Shown here one piece after another: positions 1 to 11,823 of a DNA stretch of 64,000 bases. Source of the stretch: Micrasema longulum (Eukaryota; Arthropoda; Insecta; Trichoptera; Brachycentridae); assembly GCA_022494885.1 (NCBI GenBank), contig JAGVSM010002383.1, forward strand, positions 1-64,000, given 5' to 3'. The notes under the pieces were generated by a model that saw only the letters and a list, made by a program, of their open reading frames with translations, was not told where the DNA came from and did not search any database. How positions within the stretch are numbered: position 1 is the stretch's first letter; each line of letters begins with the position of its first letter. Made by a program: the position numbers and the translations under genes.

Positions 1-109
1 AATAATTGAAATCATTATTATTTATAAGTCCATAACTTATTAATTACAATGACGAACGATCATATCAAGATCAATATCACATATAACGAATACTAATAAA
101 AATATGTGA

Positions 110-300
110 AATGGATTAAGAAAAAAATTATTTGAATTTCAAAATCAATATGAATATTGTGGAGAGCAGTTTTCATACACAACTTTAAAAACAAAATTAT
201 TTTTAAATATTTATACACGAAAACGCGAATTATTTTTGTTTGACAATTGTGACGTCAAGATTCGTGACGACGCGCGACGTCTCGTTAAAAAATTACACGG
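110..300. repeat. Family B dispersed repeat, copy 1
   Basis: Shares the block ACAATTGTGACGTCAAGATT and its flanks with copies at 1555-1800, 21365-21630 and 44025-44360. No coding potential. Ends are not defined. Confidence 0.6.
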
Positions 301-307
301 TCACAAA

Positions 308-600
308 TTTTTGTAGACAAGGACTGGATTCAACTCCCTGAGGAGCTGTTAACATTAACATATTACAAAAGAGATGAAGAACATTTTAGAGAAGGTAATA
401 TAGAAGTCTAGGCATCTACAAGGCTTATGACCTTTCATTGCTGTAAATATTGTTAATAAATCCACCTGATCCATAAAGACGTATAGAAATTGAAAAAGAT
501 ATAAATTTTCAGGCGTTGCCTAGTGTATGGGTGAAATAATTCAATTAGATGAATCTCACCTCCATAATCAAAGGTTTCATCTCTTTAACGCATTTATGTT
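308..600. repeat. Family A palindromic repeat, copy
   Basis: Contains the family hallmarks: a GACTGGATTCAACTCCCT block, the AACAGAGATGAAGAACATTT-type block, a TCTAGGCATCTACAAGGCTT-type block and the GGCGTTGCCTAGT block. The central ACACTGTGT palindrome is missing here. Confidence 0.65.
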
Positions 601-779
601 AACATTTATGCTTCTTTACATATTTGATTGAAGATTTTAATATCTACGAACACGCACAGCGCGAAGATCTATATTTCTCTGAAAACCGCACGTAAATCGG
701 TTAAGCGGTTTAGGAGGAGTACGGTGATATCTTACGTACGGAGGAATTATATAGATAAAGATACCTTTAATAACTTATA

Positions 780-1052
780 TCTGTATTCTTAATTATAATT
801 TTTCTACATTCTTCTAATTCTAAGATTCTTTTAATATAATCAATGGGAAAAAATGAACTTCTGTTCTCTCCACTGGAATATATGTATGTTTGTACTATAT
901 GTAAGATTAGTTTTAATACATTTTTATTTTCTTTTTCTTGTTACTTTGTTTTAAATTTTTTGCTACTTTTGTGTAAAATATATGTCTGTTCTTTGCATAT
1001 AAATATATGTAAAACATGTAAAAGCCTACAAGGCGTTTAAATAAATAAATAA
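780..1052 (+). repeat. Probable LINE 3' tail
   Basis: T-rich sequence ending in AAAGCCTACAAGGCGTTTAA and a (TAAA)n run, like the 3' ends of other LINEs in this window. No protein segment is recognisable, so the call is weak. 600-780 holds nothing I can name. Confidence 0.35.
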
Positions 1053-1554
1053 ATTACGTTTCCCGTATGTCAACATAACTAATTACATCAAACAGTCGTG
1101 TATACCGGAAACATGCGATGTAATAATAATAATTTTAACTATGCGGTGGAAAATTATAGCGACGAAGAAAAAAACCTACACGTTACATATTTCTGATTAT
1201 TGCGGAGTCCTTCGGTTTTATTTCTTACCAATCAGCGCCAATATATTTACTTTTTCTAGGGCAATTGACTCTAAAGTACTACAGATTATATAAAATATTT
1301 GTAAGTCAAACATAAATTGTACGAACGTCCACATTACCGAGCGTAATGCCCATTCGGCCTATGATTTGAAGGACGAATAAATATTTATAGTAAGGGCTTT
1401 CAGATTCAGACTTTAGGGATAAAATATTTATTTGTTCAATGGCCCGGCATGTAGGACATTGGTAAAATTCACTTAAAATACGAAAAATAAAATCTCTAAA
1501 CATAAAGGAGTACGTTTTTTACATCGTAAAATAAACAGTTTAAGCATATGAAGA

Positions 1555-1800
1555 ATGACGATAAAAACACGTGAAATGGATTTAGAAAAAATAATTTTAA
1601 TATTGTGGGGAATAATATAAAAAATAAAATTGCTGAAAAGCATGTTTGTCCTTGACAATTGTGACATCAAGATTAGTTAAAATGTTCTATTAGCATTTTA
1701 ACAGTTACAAACAGAGTTTAAATTTCTTTCGAATGATGACGTATTAGGGGCGCGACCAATACAATGAACCGTTTTCGCGAAAATTTAAAATTACAAATTT
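1555..1800. repeat. Family B dispersed repeat, copy 2
   Basis: Shares the GTGAAATGGATT block near its start with copy 1, then the ATTGTGACATCAAGATTAG and GACGTATTAGGGGCG blocks seen in the copy at 44 kb. 1053-1554 shows no recognisable gene. Confidence 0.55.
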
Positions 1801-1990
1801 TAAAATAGACTGTGCGTAATAAAATACGAAAATTTCAAATTGTTAAAAAGGTGATATTTCCTTATTCAACAAAAAAAAAATACAATTTGTCGATACAGTT
1901 TCACTTGCATATTTCTTAAATTACAAATATAAAGGTTTTAAAACATTTAAGTTTGTAAGTGAAAATTCTTGATGGAAGTTCATTGTAATT

Positions 1991-2119
1991 TATTATATAA
2001 ATAAAACACGAGTGATACTTTAATCCACAAATTTGGAATATCCAGTGATATTCTCTGATATTCTCTGGATATTCCAAATTTGTGGATTAAAGTATCACTC
2101 GTGTTTTATTTATATAATA
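1991..2119. repeat. Perfect inverted repeat, 55-bp arms
   Basis: Arms 1991-2045 and 2065-2119 are exact reverse complements around a 19-base loop that itself repeats GATATTCTCT. Both arms contain ATAAAACACGAGTGATACTT or its complement. The absence of any mismatch suggests a recent event. No protein or TIR element is recognised. Confidence 0.9.
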
Positions 2120-2282
2120 TAAAGGTTTTTTTGTTTTTATAACATTTATTGGTTAAATCAATTGAACTTCATTTAAAAGTTAAATACTCTTGCAATTGGA
2201 GAGATTTATTTTATTATATTGGAAAACCACAAAGTTAGTGCTTAAAAATATAGTATTACAATTATTTGTGTTTGCATTTCAA

Positions 2283-2440
2283 CAGGCCTGGACGCCTAAT
2301 TACACCAGTGAACTTCAGCACTGTCGGTTCGAGCTTGAGAAAATCATATTTAATGTTTGTGTTCTCACCGGGAATCGAACCCGGAACCCCCCCATGCGTG
2401 AGTAAACGTCTTGGCCACTACGAAGGCCGCCAGATAATGC
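2283..2440 (-). repeat. tRNA-derived SINE, minus orientation
   Basis: Reverse complement carries a tRNA-like head with a GGTTCGATTCC B box, a CACAAA-rich joint and a body containing AATTAGGC. It matches the SINEs at 15257 and 57553. Seen as a decayed copy with several substitutions. Presumably made by RNA polymerase III transcription and LINE machinery. Confidence 0.75.
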
Positions 2441-3006
2441 CTTTATAATATCTATTTATTGCTCAACGGTTCCTGGGGAACAATTACAATAATAAGTTAT
2501 CTTGCTGGGTCCTTATTTTACTCCAGGTGCAAGTGATCACAATTAAGGGTTCAATGAATGCTTTGATAATAATGAAAGCTTTGATATTTCGTGTTACATA
2601 TGGGCCTTACTCATAAACTTGGTATGAATTTACGCCTAGGCTAGTGGTAAAATACGGATGGGATGGCTATCCGTTTTTTAGTGGTAGAATAAGAACGGTA
2701 TTTCCATCCTTATTCTAATACTATGCCTAGGTGTATCTTTATACTTCGTTTATAAGTAAAGATGATGTTCTCAGACTTTTAGTACAAGTCAGTATAATTA
2801 TAAAGGTCGTGTTACTAACTAGGAAGGCAATATCCGAATGAGCCCAACGCCAGCCGCGCCTCGTCGCTCGCACCTTGATCACACATAGTATGCACATTAC
2901 TATGTTAGTGCCTAAAGGACAATACAGAAAAATTGAATTCCCATAGAAAATATATTTTAAATCATGTTAAATTACATCTTACCAACGAAGATCTCAATGC
3001 ATCCGA

Positions 3007-3945
3007 ACCGTCAACAACTGGATGTCATCAAACAGACTCAAACTCAATCCATCTAAAACTGAGCTTATATTGACAGCGACAAAAAAGAGACAACACCTTT
3101 TAGACCGATCTCCGATTTCAATCACAGGTTGTGATCTTACCCCTACTATAAATGTTAAACTACTGGGTGTTCATTTTGATTCAGATCTTTCTCTTCATTC
3201 TCAGGTCAATAAAACGGTAAGTGCTGGTTTCTTCCATCTCCGACAGATCAAATCCGTGCGGAGAAATATTCCTATAGATGCAACCAAAGCTCTTGTAAAT
3301 GCCTATGTCGTTTTGCGTCTAGATTACTGTAATGGAATATACGCAAATCTCCCAAAATATCAAACTAATAAACTTCAATCTGTTTTCAATGCAGCAGCAT
3401 GGCTTATTACGGGAGCAAAAAAATATTCTCACATCTCACAACATCTTCGAGATTTCCTCTGGTTAAAAAGCCCAGAGAGAATAAAATACAAGTTTTGCTG
3501 GACAGTATATTCTGGATATTCAAATCCCTTTATAAAATGGCTCCAAAATACCTATCGGACCTTTGTATTAGGGAAAATACATGTCAAAGAAAATCTACTC
3601 TTAGGTCAGCATTAGATTCAAGAAGAGAAAAACTTGTTGAAATCCGGCGCTCCCCAAACACTAGATTTGGAGATCGTGCTTTTGCCGCCGCCAACCCCTC
3701 TGCCTGGAACCAATTGCCTCCAAACTTACGAATCATCGACAGTCCCAGTCAGTTCAGACCCCGACTAAAATCACACTTCTTTAGACTATCATACCCTCAA
3801 TTTTAAATCTGGAAGTATAATATATCATTTCAGTTTAGTTAGAATGTAGGTTGAGGTATACAATTGTAAAGCGCCCTTGAGGTGATTTTTTACAAAAATG
3901 GCGCTGTATAAATCAGCCAAATATTATTTTTATTAAGATACCAAA
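3007..3945 (+). mobile_element. L2/CR1-type LINE, 5'-truncated, RT thumb to 3' end
   Basis: The frame at 3022-3615 carries the reverse-transcriptase C-terminus: SSNRLKLNPSKTELILTATK, VKLLGVHFDSDLSLHSQVNK and RLDYCNGIYANLP. The last part continues in another frame (to 3806) with GDRAFAAANPSAWNQLPPNL, so at least one frameshift is present. The 3' UTR has TGTAAAGCGCCCTTGAGGTG and ATGGCGCTGTATAA, typical of L2-like elements and shared with the copies at 17404 and 38174. It is a dead fragment. Confidence 0.8.
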
Positions 3946-4022
3946 CATACACTATTTTCATGCATAAAATCCGGTTTTATTTTATGGACAATTGAAGTTA
4001 TTTTTTTATACTTCGCATTGTG

Positions 4023-4510
4023 ATTGGGGCCCAGGGCCGCGGTTATGAACGGCTGTCTTCATCGGTATATACTCAGTCGGTATAATCTAATATCGACACT
4101 TATGTACAAAAGTGTGTATATTTGTATGAAAATTCAAAATATTTTCGTCGGTAACCAGTAATTGAATATGTTTAGAAAAAAAAATGTAAACTTATTCTAT
4201 TTTTCATACAGAAAACTTAATTTTACTTTGTAGATAAACTTCCATCATAATCGAGCCCCAGGGCCGCGATTTGCTATCTTCATCGGTATATACTGAGACG
4301 GTATGAACTAATATCGATGTTTGAGTATGAAAGTGTGTATATTTGTATTGAAATTTAAAGTATCTTCGTCAGTAACCGGTAATTAAATATGTTTAGCAAA
4401 AAAAAAATGTAAACATATTTTATTATTCTTACAGAAAACTTAATTTTATATTGTAGATATACTGAAAGATACATTTCATATTCCCATCATAATCGAGGCC
4501 CAGGCCTGAT
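4023..4510 (+). repeat. Tandem repeat of about 230-240 bp, two copies plus a partial third
   Basis: The block GGCCCAGGGCCGCGG followed by CTTCATCGGTATATACT recurs at about 4027 and 4254, and its start again at about 4495. Copies share CGGTAACC and ATATGTTTAG blocks and differ by scattered substitutions. Confidence 0.8.
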
Positions 4511-4589
4511 ATGTTTAAATTTAATTTAAAGACAAGTTTTGTTTTTCAAAAAAAAAATCTGCCCATTTCAAATGAATTTTAATTAAATG

Positions 4590-4790
4590 CAATATTTATG
4601 AAACCCACTTTTTGGTCATCAGTGATTCGGTCTTTATCTCCTCTATGGTCGCGAAACGTCTTCTTTTCATAGTCCTCTTTAACATAGCAAACAGGAAAAT
4701 GTCGCAGAGGGCAAATCCCCATGTCGTTTTAAAAGCAAAAAGTCGCGAACAAGACGCGAGCCGTGAACGGGCGTCAGTCATATTTTCGCT
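4590..4790 (-). pseudogene. mariner transposase C-terminal fragment
   Basis: The minus frame reads FALCDIFLFAMLKRTMKRRR and FATIEEIKTE. This matches the region of the third catalytic Asp (PCDFFLFPKLK in the copy at 12 kb). No TIRs found nearby. Fragment only. Confidence 0.65.
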
Positions 4791-5387
4791 CTATAATATT
4801 CTTGAAAATTCGCCGATCACACCAAAACGCGTCTTACTAGTTTGTCTTGTCGCTTCGAGATTTCTGAAAATTTCTGAGAGCCTATGTAATGATGAAACCC
4901 GATGATCCATTGCCGATTTTTGAGCTTTAGATAATAGCCGGTTGCGTGGTGCAGAAGTATGGGCGAGGGACTATGCGATATTGACTGGGCGATACTTTAT
5001 AAAGAACTCCCCCAAAGAAAGGGTTGTACGTGGTCAAGTTAGTACAGGATGTTGGTAAAATGAAATCAAAGTAGGACATGTAATCCCGAACACTCTTCTA
5101 GTGGAACGAAAGGCTTATTGATGACTGTCAACTGGCTGGCTTCTTCTGAAGAGTTTTATGTAGTTTCCTCTTTACAATAGCGCATGGTGAGAAGTTCCTG
5201 ATTGGCCGACTATAGAATATTTCTCCTAATCCCAACACTCTAAGAAAAAAAAGAAGAGGCACAGTGGTTAAAGGTATAAATACATCAGTAAAAATCATTT
5301 ATCTTTATTGAGATATCTGTAATGGAATGTATTTTTTAGATAGTTGTAAAAAAAAACTTAAACAGCTGGTTATAAAAAATATTTTGA

Positions 5388-5636
5388 GTTTGTCCAAATT
5401 TTTGTAAACAAGGACTGGATTCAACTCCCTGGGGAGCTGTTTATATTAACATATTACAACAGATGAAAGAATTGAAGGAATATAGATGTTCAAATATGGG
5501 CAGAATGGTCAATGCTACACAGTGTGTAAAGTGGCCACTTAAACCAGCCATTGAGAGGTCATAAGCCCTGTAGATGCCTAGACTTCTATATTACCTTCTC
5601 TTAAATGTTCTTCATCTCTGTTGTAATATGTTAAAC
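5388..5636. repeat. Family A palindromic repeat, copy
   Basis: Carries the GACTGGATTCAACTCCCTGG block, the CTACACAGTGTGTAAAGTGG block and the reversed GTCATAAGCCCTGTAGATGC block. The two halves are inverted relative to each other. Confidence 0.75.
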
Positions 5637-5889
5637 TAGTTATGACTTACATTATAATCTTTTTTGATATATTTATGTTTTTTCTCTGTATATTTTTTTA
5701 CTTTTTTTATTTTAATAAAACATGTAGTAGATATTTTACTCGCAGGAGTTATATAAAAAAACTCATTTGTGACCGTACATAAAAAGAAAACATTTTTGTG
5801 ACAATACATAATATCATACATAGTAAGTCCAAAATAGTAAGAAAACATAAAATAAGAAACAGAAAAACACAGTACTTTACACCATTTAT

Positions 5890-6355
5890 ATAAATTACAC
5901 TAATAACTTTCACTATTTAATTAAGTCACTGTTATTTGGCATATCATTTATTACTCTCATTTCTTACTGCAGTATACAGTAAGTTTCTAGAAACCATATC
6001 TAAATTATCATTTCAATTGTTTTTTATTTTTAAAAAATCCATGGAACTCAATGATATCATTATTTTGTATATTTGATTATATATGAATCTTAATTTGTAT
6101 CATTTGTATTTTATTATGTATCTGTTTTCTTTTTATTTGTCTTTGGAGCTGTATTATTTATTTTTTAATACTTTGTTGTTCTGGATTGTTATTCTATTGC
6201 ATCACATGTCATTATAACTTAATTTAATTAATTTTACTATGTTTTTTTATGGTTGATTATTATGGCTTGACACGGGCACAGCCTAAAAAGCCTTAATAAG
6301 TTTATTTATATTTAAACGAGTGTAATTTTGAATAAATATATAAATAAATATGAAA
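5890..6355 (+). repeat. LINE 3' UTR, family F copy 1
   Basis: Aligns along its length with 21850-22312. Shared blocks include TTTGTATATTTGATTATATATGAA-like sequence and AACGAGTGTAATTT, both ending in an A-rich (AAATA)n tail. No coding part survives. Confidence 0.55.
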
Positions 6356-6359
6356 ACAA

Positions 6360-8690
6360 ATTATTTAAGTTGCTATATTATAAGTTATTAGATTCAGACG
6401 CATTTTGTTTTTTTTTTTTCGTATTTTCTATTCTTCATTTAAATGAATACTTTTAATAGCTTTGTATGCATCATCTCTCTGTTTTTGAAGTTCACGCAAG
6501 GGTTGTTGAATGTCATTAATGATTGGTTAGTTTTTTAATTATTTTTTTTGTTGGGCATGATATTGTCAGTTACTTTCATCACAGAACCATATTCTTTTTC
6601 ATTTACTTCGCATATGGATATTTCTTTTTTTTTTTTCGATGATACATTTTTATTTTTAGTTTGGTGTTATTTTGTTTTTTGACACCAATCTTCGAAAAAA
6701 TCAAATAAAAAGTAAGGTTTCGATTTGAAGAATGACACACCACTACATATTATGTTCCTGTTATAAATGTATTCTTAACTTGTATAAATAGCATCTTGAG
6801 TTCTGTTTCTTGCAGAGCCTTATTTGAAATTACCTTTTTTTTTCAATACTTTCGATTACAATAATTACGTCTTCTGTATTCCGACTTAGCGAATCACATC
6901 TGACAGTCGCGTATCTCGAAAACATTACTTCATTATTTGTTATTTTTTTAGTTACATATATTTCACCAAGCATCAATATACATGATTTATACTGTTGCAA
7001 TAATACTTCCAGCTCTTCGCAATAAGCTAAAACAATGGAAACATTCGATTCAATTCGATTTTTTTTTAAAACTGCAAATTCTTTACTCCAAACCAGATGA
7101 TTGAAATAAGGTTATAATTTTAGATTTTCATTTGTAATCTTACAGTTCACTGCAATTCGTATGCTTCTTCATTACAATTTTTGATATCATGAGCCTCAGC
7201 ACATCTAATACACGATAGGGTATTTTTAAAACCATTATACTTAAATCATCGCAGTATGGATAGATGTGGATTAGAGTAAGCCGATGATGTTTGACTTTTT
7301 TTATTGTTTTAGACATCAAAGTAAAGGGGTCTAAAAAGTTGCATTTTGGATCACATTGAACGTAAAAATTATTTAAAAAAATATTCCCCACTTCTTTTGG
7401 CCCTCAACCGAGGTTTGAAGTTTACCACTGTCTGAACATTTTTTTAGTTATCTTTATTGATAAAATATTTTTTTTGTAAGTAAGATATAACATAATCACA
7501 TTACAAATTCGAACGCGTTTTAAAACTACTGAAATGCAAAAAGTTTACACTCAGCGGAACTGATTTCGTTGAGCGCCTGGCTAATATTGACAAAAAAGGC
7601 ACATCAAAACAATGCTTCCCATTTATTACAAAACAAAGTACAACTCACACCTTTAGATCATTTAATAAAATTTTGCATATTATAAAATTAACTGATTTTT
7701 TTTACTTAAATATGTTTAAGCGCAAAAAACGACTTTTTCGAAAACTTCAAAGGGCCAAAAATAGTATCGAATATAAAAAAAAATATTTTTTGCATTCCGA
7801 GTAATCCAAAACGCGACTTTTTAGGCCTCTTTAATTTCAAAATTCGGAAAAAATCAATATCGGCCGACCCTAATGTGGCTGTACGAGAGGGCGCCTATCC
7901 CAACCTTTATTTAGTTTTTCTTTTTGCATAATCCTATTGCAGGTATTTTCGTCAACTCCCATAATAACCATGAAATTAATTGGGTCATTTGTTATTTTTA
8001 ATTCTTTAACGTACTTAGCTGTAATTTCAATATATTCTGTTAAGAAACCATTTTGTAATCTTATTTTATACATTTATCTAAATCAATTACAATAATTACT
8101 TCAGCCTATTTTAGCTACACTTCAAATTTACTCCCCGTCGTTAAATCTCTGCCTTAGGCTTAAGAATGTGGGACACTTCACAATAAATTTGTTCAGCTGA
8201 AAAACTGACCATTACAAATACAAAAAGTTTGTAACGGCCAAAGTAATGTACTTAACTTACTTTAACGTTCGGCCCATAAAAAAACTACTTTATTGATCAC
8301 GAAAAGTAACGTACTGATTTAATATCGGCACTAGATGTTTTCCGAACGGTTAAAAGTTCATTTTCTTGAAAGAAAACTTTGGTTTAAAAAAATAATAACC
8401 CTAAATACTATAATAGGTACGGGGGCTGCTTACGATTTATATTTTACTTTTATTATTATCAGTCAAGAGTAGAAGCAGCACTTTACAAACTCCTGACGTC
8501 ACTGTGACCCGAGATTCATACAAATCTTTGTTTTTGGAGCCTAGATCTTTGAAAAACTGGGTTACTATGTGAGGGGTGGGTGTTTTTATGTACATCTACG
8601 TAATTATACAAGGTAGGTTCAACCATTCGTGAAATGAACCGGAAACGAGGTAAATAGAAATATTGCAATATTTTTAATTTATACTAAAAA
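6360..8690. other. AT-rich stretch with no recognised gene
   Basis: Two short minus frames (7140-7391 and 7870-8073) show no motif I recognise and no LRR pattern. They may be transposon debris. No exon, TIR or tandem array was seen here. Confidence 0.5.
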
Positions 8691-8699
8691 TGCATTATA

Positions 8700-9000
8700 A
8701 AAAATGCGAATAATTTATTGTTAGTTGTGATTTTTTTTACAATTAAATTGAAATGTTCATGGAAGCAGAGAGAGAGGGAGGAAAGTAGAGTAGCTTTACA
8801 ATGTCTTCTCCTTTATATGAACTTTTTATGTAATATTTTTATTTTTACTTTTTTTAGAATTAAATTATTTTTCCCCTCTCCTCCTGCATTCATTAGTGTG
8901 AAATCTGTAATTGGTCTTACTTTTTAAAATTGTTCTTTTGTACCTTGTTTTTTATATAAAGACTGTATGATTTCATTAATAAATAAATAAATAAATAAAT
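8700..9000 (+). repeat. LINE 3' UTR with (AAAT)n tail
   Basis: Contains TGTTCATGGAAGCAGAGAGA and GTGTGAAATCTGTAATTGGT, ends AAAGACTGTATGATTTCATT then (AAAT)n. The reverse complement of the same sequence occurs at 29690-30310, where it is split by a MITE, so this copy serves as the empty site. Confidence 0.7.
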
Positions 9001-9721
9001 TATGTAACTTAGTAGACATTATAATAATAAATATGTACATCTCCCTTCCCCTTCTTATCCTCTCTTCAAACATTCTTGTCCTAGTCCCGCCCAAATTACA
9101 GTAACTTAATGTTCTTAAAAATACAAAAAAAAAATCTTTTTTGAAAAATATTTAAGAGTACACAATAATGACATTTTTATTTTTATAAACTTATGTGTAT
9201 TTATTTGATATGTAATATATTTTCTTTACTAACTTTGTATACTTTGTGGAAATATGTTATTAGTTCTGAGTTTATACACTATATGTGTTTGTTTACTATA
9301 AATATGTATGTAGAACTGTTGATTTCACAAACTTTATTCTTCGTTTTTTACTTTACGTTCTTTACTCAATTTCTCCACATTATGTGACACGAGTATTATA
9401 GTATACGTTAAAATCAAATTGATTAATTTATTATCTAAGATAAATTTGTAATCTTGTAAGATTATTTTTGTTAAGCTACTAATTGAATCGTAAAACCATT
9501 TTCATGATTCAATTACGATTTTATGTTTTTACTACCGAGTCTAGTTTTTTTTTTTCATGTTGTTTAGTAATAGCGGAGATTTCAATATTGAAATTAACAA
9601 CTTACCAATTATTAAGTCCTAGTTTTCAAAACTCTAATTATGCATTTTATAATCTCTGGACCGCATCCAAAGAAACATAAATTAGTATGTAATTATGTTT
9701 CTCGAAAATTAATGTCTTCTT

Positions 9722-9842
9722 TAACATTCAGGAGATATGGTCACTTAAACCAGCCAACAACAGGTAATGAGCCTGTAAATACCTAGACTTGTAAATTTTC
9801 TTCTTTGAAATGTACTTCATCTCCGTTGTAATACATTGATAT
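9722..9842. repeat. Family A partial copy
   Basis: Retains the CACTTAAACCAGCCAA and GTAAATACCTAGACTT blocks and the GTTGTAATA end. The rest is lost. Confidence 0.6.
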
Positions 9843-10084
9843 CAATCTAGGAGGTAAAATCAGGTGGCTCCTTTTCAAAAAATTCTCCGGTATTTTGTTT
9901 TTTGTCTGTGTCCGGTCGAATGAAAAATACAGTTCTGTGTGTGAAATAAAACCAGAATCCTGGACAAGTGTTTTTTACTCAATAGCTACTCTGGGGTAAA
10001 AATCCTGAAAATTAAAATCGATTGAAGTCCGCCTCGTAGTGCAGTGTTTGGCGTATTCACCTACCATTATTGAGGTATTGGGTT

Positions 10085-10980
10085 CAATTCATTTATTTAT
10101 TTATTTATTTACATACATAAGTTTATTGTACATTATTTGAGACATAAGTCCCAACTCCATGGGACTAAAAATCTTGTGTTGAGATGGGACTAGCAATCAG
10201 TTGACACAGACACATGAGTATATCACCACAAATATAGGATCAGAAACATAAAAAATATATTTTTTAAAATACGTTTATTTACGGGGTGTGCATTAATACC
10301 CTGTCACATCCAAAACCACGATGATCTATATGAGCAAGAAGACATATTGGCACATTAAAATATTTTTTTACAACGAATAAAATTTAAAAAAAAATATCTA
10401 AAAAAGCAAATGGTTGCTTACTTTTACAGGGGTGAAACGAGGAGGGGAAGGGGGGAGTCTGATACTGCGCCGCGTTCCCCTCACTTCCCCCCTGCAGAAG
10501 TAAGCAACCATTTGTTTTTTTTAATATTTTTTTTTAAATTTCTTTGTTCTAAATATATTTTTTAAATATGCTTATATGTTTTCTTGCCGATACTGATCAT
10601 CGTGGTTTCGGATGTGACAGGGTTTAAATAACACCCTGTTTTTGGCACATCAATATGGTAAACAGTAGACTCAAACAAAAAAGGAGTTTCCTACTCAAAT
10701 CCCCCCCACTAAGGAATATCCAGACCTTAACTACTTTCTTGAAAATAGTTTTTGTCTTTGAGAGCTCAATAAGCTCTTCCAAAATATTAAACACTCTCGG
10801 TGCGATAAATGAGAGATGTCTCTGTGCAAAAGTCGTACGGGTTTTGGGTATGACATAATTCATGCTCTAGGAAAACCTCGTACCGACATTTTGCTGAGAC
10901 CTCTCCTTATTGTTTGACCAGTCATCTCATATCCAGCACCTTCATGTATTGGAACAACTGTTGTGACGAAAGAAGTAGAC
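10085..10980 (-). mobile_element. CR1/Jockey-like LINE C-terminus, minus, split by a MITE
   Basis: The minus frame at 10640-10860 reads VIPKTRTTFAQRHLSFIAPR and VFNILEELIELSKTKTIF, a LINE ORF2 C-terminal segment. The 3' part (10108-10260, GTCCCAACTCCATGGGACT) matches 15530-15665. The two parts are separated by the foldback MITE at 10282-10638. The TTATTTATTTATT run at about 10090 is the 3' tail. A short tRNA-like SINE head lies just before, at about 10028-10085. Confidence 0.7.
10282..10638. mobile_element. GC-centred foldback MITE, copy 1
   Basis: Near-complete palindrome. The left arm carries CCCTGTCACATCCAAAACCA and AAATGGTTGCTTACTT, the right arm their reverse complements, around a GC-rich centre. 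Homologous to 29729-30108. It sits inside the LINE at 10085-10980. The left flank ends TA; the right flank is altered. Confidence 0.8.
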
Positions 10981-11477
10981 ATGATTTTTTTTTTTTATAT
11001 GCTGGTTTTGCAATATTTCACACTACCTGGACTATTCTTCTACTTTATTGCTTTCGCTTGATAAGGTGAAAATCTTTAATAATTACAGTTTGAGTAGGTA
11101 TGAGTGGTGGCAAAAGTTAGTTTGCAACCAGTAGTCTTTGGGTAAGTCTGCTACTTTTGCGTACGCTACCGGTGACTGGCCTTGAGTATCACCTGGGGTG
11201 CTCCGTTCTGGTGCTCCAGGAAGTAGATAATAACGTTTCCAATCACTGTTGACATAAAGGGGTTTGAACAGGGTGATGGATTTAGTTATTTCCTTTATTT
11301 ATACTTCCCCTTGTCCCTACCTTGTAGACGAGGAGAGGGGTTTTAGAGCGACAGTGAAAAGGACATTAAAAGTTGTGAATGTAAATATTTGTTAGCGCTT
11401 TTCCTTACTGAATTTGATTATAAAAAAAAAGCTTGCTTGTATGAGTGAATCCCAAGAAAAACATTAAGAATTAAAAC

Positions 11478-11655
11478 GAATCCGGGTATGTGGTGGAAGC
11501 TTTCAATGTCCCTGGACTAGCACCTGAAGCGTAAGACCAATCGCCTTACTTTCACGGAACGGGTGATCGTAATAAGCTGCATTTTATGTCCCGATGCAGT
11601 GCTTTATGCCCACCGGGTAAAGTTCGGAAAAGTAAATGATGATAATGATTTTGTA
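11478..11655 (+). repeat. SINE body, GATGATG-tailed family
   Basis: Contains CTGGACTAGCACCTGAAGCG and ATGCAGTGCTTTATGC and ends in GATGATAATGATT. Same body as the complete SINE at 23868. The tRNA-like head is missing. It lies just 25 bp before the first LGR exon. Confidence 0.65.
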
Positions 11656-11679
11656 ACTTAAATATTTATTTGGTGTCAG

Positions 11680-11823
11680 AAACCTGGCTCGCAACTCCAT
11701 CAGTCAAGTAAGCGAGCTGGCCTTCCGGCGCGTATCGTCTCTGAGGAGCCTGTGGTTGCAGAGGAACGGACTCACGCAGTTTCCAACCGAATCACTAAAA
11801 TATGTCGAGAAACTTGAAGTCCT
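11680..11823 (+). CDS. rk: LGR exon a: two leucine-rich repeats
   Basis: 144 nt after a TGTCAG acceptor and before a GTGAGT donor. Read with one base completing a Leu codon, it gives LNLARNSISQVSELAF and then LWLQRNGLTQFPTESL, two 24-residue repeats. It is the most upstream exon I can find. Its GC content stands out clearly against the surrounding AT-rich sequence. It enters and leaves in phase 2, like the other repeat exons. Confidence 0.85.

Noticed and set aside
1240..1304. TCTAG...TTTGTAAGT arrangement resembling a repeat exon.
   Set aside because: In the required phase it hits a stop and shows no leucine-rich pattern.
2820..2880. GC-rich patch as a possible upstream exon.
   Set aside because: No repeat pattern, no plausible donor, and stops soon after in all frames.
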